Assembly: GCA_016842005.1 (NCBI GenBank)
Contig: JAENYD010000010.1
Coordinates: 29,071-93,070 of the forward strand
Direction: 5' to 3'
Length of the DNA stretch: 64,000 bases
From: Clostridium thermobutyricum
Lineage (GTDB): Bacteria > Bacillota > Clostridia > Ch29
A program made the translations under genes and the position numbers. Each line of letters starts with the position of its first letter. Position 1 is the stretch's first letter. Under the pieces are notes generated by a model that saw nothing but the letters and a program-made list of their open reading frames with translations, was not told the DNA's origin and did no database searches. Below are positions 62,271 to 64,000 of this stretch, in pieces.

Positions 62271-62512
62271 AAAAAATAAACCCCGTCCTTTTTAGGGCGG
62301 GGGAATATCCAGCGCGGTGCCACCTAACTTCGCATTAATAATTTAATGCCTCATACGACCTTTAAAGGGGTCAACCACCGGCAACTACTGCTGCTTCATC
62401 GCCGGGACTCCGGGACGGATTCTGCTGCTCCGGATACCGGTTCACACCACCCACCGGCTCTCTTAAAATCCGGGGTTCAGCTTACTATTTCCCTTCATAG
62501 CCTTTATACTGA
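62268..62512 (-). promoter_or_regulatory. T-box riboswitch of the serA operon
   Basis: Minus strand: AGTA near the 5' end, GAGAG bulge and distal-loop region GAGCCGGTGGGTGGTGTGAA, then the T-box proper AGGTGGCACCGCGC (62312-62325), then the terminator CCCCGCCC ... GGACGGGG with a T-rich tail (62268-62303). Uncharged tRNA would favour antitermination. UCC triplets occur where the specifier should lie, which fits tRNA-Ser and the downstream genes, but I did not fix the specifier loop exactly. Confidence 0.93.
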
Positions 62513-62567
62513 AAATAAATTTTAAACATAATTATGCATCAAATCATGCAGATTGTCAAGCAATTAT

Positions 62568-63695
62568 TTAGAGAAGTTCCATTAAACCCAGGAAAGTCCA
62601 TATTACGATTCCCAGCTGGGGAGCCAGAGGTACCGCGTCTACCGTGCCGTGAAAAGCCGTCCCCATGAGACCCCCTATTATCCCTATAACCACGTCTCGC
62701 TCAATACCCTGCAAGGTTCCCAGTTTTTTAAATCCCCTGGATATGCGTGAAATAGAGAATCCCAGGAAAGCAGTCAGTCCGATTATCCCCGTTTCCATGG
62801 CGAAATTGAGATACAGGTTGTGGGCATGCCCCACCAGCGCGTTTATGCTGGATGAGAATCCGGGTATCGCTTTCCATGCGGTACCAAATCCGCATCCAAT
62901 CAGGGGATGCTCCTTTAGAATGGACAGGGCGGTTTTCCATATTTCCAGTCTGTACCGCAGGGTACTGTCCTTGAAATCCAGTACGCCGTTTATCCTTCCG
63001 AGTATAAGGGACCAGAATCCCAGAAGGAGACATACAGAAGAAATGCAGACTATGCTCAGCAGTTTAAATTCTTTTTTAAGCATGGTCACTGTAATAACTG
63101 CAATTACCGTCCCTATCCATCCACCCCTTGAAAAAGTAAATATAAGGCACAGCACCGCCAGTCCCAAAACCGGATAACTATATTTACTGTATAGTGTTGA
63201 AACCGAAAGGGATACGACAAAAATCAGATACCCCGCCAGGACGTTTGGATTTATGAATGTGGAGAAAACCCTCTTATACCGGAAGCCCTCATAAAGATTG
63301 CTGTCCAGCCAGCTGGAGGGCATGGAAATGTCAATAAAAAAATACTGTATAATGCCCAGTAACGCGACAATACCACCGCTTGCCAGCAGTATGACCGGGA
63401 GATGCTGTGTCTCCGGGAAACCGTTTGTCCTGACTAGCAGGTATACTGCAATCTGTATCAACAATATGGAAAAGGCCCCAATACTTATAAGCGGTGTTTC
63501 CGAGAATATAGTGGCCAAAAGCATAGTCCCCAGAAAAAGAAACAGTTGTGTGTCTTTCCTCGTTTCCAGTACAAACCGGGTCCCCTGTCCTTTGAACAGA
63601 ATATATAAAAACACCAGGACAGCAAAAGGATATATGAGCACATTAATCAGAGGAAGCAATGCTATCAGCAATATAACAGTTCTATGTGAAACCAT
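62568..63695 (-). CDS. O-antigen ligase-like (Wzy/WaaL family) membrane protein
   Basis: 375 residues, about ten hydrophobic segments. The family signature lies in the large external loop: HPLIGCGFGTAWKAIPG, then VGHAHNLYLNFAMETGIIGL with the conserved His-Asn. Members polymerise or ligate surface glycans, or in Gram-positives ligate teichoic-acid-like or exopolysaccharide chains. Alone here, so the glycan is unknown. Confidence 0.88.
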   Translation of the reverse strand: MVSHRTVILLIALLPLINVLIYPFAVLVFLYILFKGQGTRFVLETRKDTQLFLFLGTMLLATIFSETPLISIGAFSILLIQIAVYLLVRTNGFPETQHLPVILLASGGIVALLGIIQYFFIDISMPSSWLDSNLYEGFRYKRVFSTFINPNVLAGYLIFVVSLSVSTLYSKYSYPVLGLAVLCLIFTFSRGGWIGTVIAVITVTMLKKEFKLLSIVCISSVCLLLGFWSLILGRINGVLDFKDSTLRYRLEIWKTALSILKEHPLIGCGFGTAWKAIPGFSSSINALVGHAHNLYLNFAMETGIIGLTAFLGFSISRISRGFKKLGTLQGIERDVVIGIIGGLMGTAFHGTVDAVPLAPQLGIVIWTFLGLMELL

Positions 63696-63794
63696 GTTGA
63701 TAATCTCCTACCCTGTTTTACGTTTTCCTGCTGCAACCGGTAAAATTCTTATATATATAATTTGGCAAAAAAATAAAAAGACCTGCCGGAGTTA

Positions 63795-63832
63795 AACTTA
63801 CAAAAAAAATAATAAGGGACTGCTGCAGGCAG
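63795..63832 (-). terminator. Terminator of a minus-strand gene beyond the right edge
   Basis: Minus strand AGGGAACTGC-CTGCA-GCAGTCCCT followed by TATTATTTTTTTTG. Transcription would come from beyond 64000 through repeat copy C. Confidence 0.8.
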
Positions 63833-63837
63833 TTCCC

Positions 63838-63978
63838 TATTTATCCGATTGCTACCGCCGCTAATACTCCCGTCCTTTTAAGCGGGATATAAGCGGCGCT
63901 ACGCCCCTGGATAACGGTTTCTAAGCTTCAGATGGGGTTAAAACTCCACCTGAAGCTTAGAAACCTGTTTATGTACTG
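63838..63978. repeat. Dispersed repeat, copy C (short form)
   Basis: Plus strand TTTATCCGATTGCTACCGCC, GCTAATACTCCCGTCC, TTTTAAGCGGGA, GCGCTACGCCCCTGGATAACG and a near-perfect hairpin TTTCTAAGCTTCAGATGG / CCACCTGAAGCTTAGAAA at the right end. It has the two end blocks of copies A and B but not their central segment. Together with the terminator it fills the last 305 bp; no gene is seen there. Confidence 0.85.
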
Positions 63979-64000
63979 TTATATTTCTCCGAAGTCCTAT

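Overview
The window looks like chromosome from an anaerobic, amino-acid-using Firmicute, most likely class Clostridia. Pointers are formate-tetrahydrofolate ligase, the [FeFe]-hydrogenase maturases HydE and HydF, a ferredoxin-linked 2-oxoacid oxidoreductase with butyrate kinase and phosphotransbutyrylase, a T-box leader, FMN, cobalamin and c-di-AMP riboswitches, and a GlnK/GlnL-type two-component system. I cannot name a genus. Most genes lie on the minus strand in tight operons with strong AGGAGG-type ribosome binding sites and clear intrinsic terminators.

Layout. 1-1160: start of a riboflavin operon (partial ribD) behind an FMN riboswitch. 1333-4500 (+): a coiled-coil membrane protein, a bactofilin and a GlnK/GlnL pair. 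4500-12650 (-): a sigma-54-controlled set (activator, class III aminotransferase, BKACE enzyme, TAXI TRAP transporter) ending in a chimeric pseudogene. 13000-22530: aspartate aminotransferase, CstA with a LytS/LytT pair, fhs, dCMP deaminase, NUDIX. 22600-27010: argCJBD. 27111-28168 (+): a c-di-AMP riboswitch in front of one GNAT acetyltransferase. 28200-31200: flavoprotein, PolX, Gmk-like kinase. 31400-32050: small Cys-rich protein behind a cobalamin riboswitch. 32150-42450 (-): IclR regulator, TRAP transporter, VOR-type oxidoreductase, butyrate kinase, phosphotransbutyrylase and a DASS transporter. 42700-49120: aspA-hydF converging on hydE-ABC importer. 49400-53150: accessory stretch with decayed genes, a tRNA-Ala and a large structured RNA candidate. 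53200-64000: radical SAM protein, cobT with its own cobalamin riboswitch, a TM1266-type hydrogenase regulator with an ECF S component behind an unidentified leader, selU, serA with an aminotransferase behind a T-box, and an O-antigen-ligase-like protein.

How the genes fit together. The 32-42 kb operon reads as uptake of an organic acid, oxidative decarboxylation to an acyl-CoA with reduced ferredoxin, and ATP recovery through acyl phosphate. Hydrogenase maturation genes elsewhere in the window could support disposal of that reducing power as H2. The 4.5-12.6 kb set is a second, sigma-54-dependent amino- or keto-acid catabolic locus.

The most unusual object is at 52385-52803 (+). It is a roughly 415-nt stretch that folds by eye into five long arms closed by a 14-bp helix. 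Several arms are 16 bp to the first loop or junction, several end in GNRA tetraloops, and the arms are joined by near-identical GAGCnAA linkers. Other points to check are a riboswitch-like leader with its own promoter before the TM1266/ECF operon, a three-copy dispersed repeat (one copy lies between a T-box terminator and its gene), and the fused TRAP/dehydrogenase remnant.
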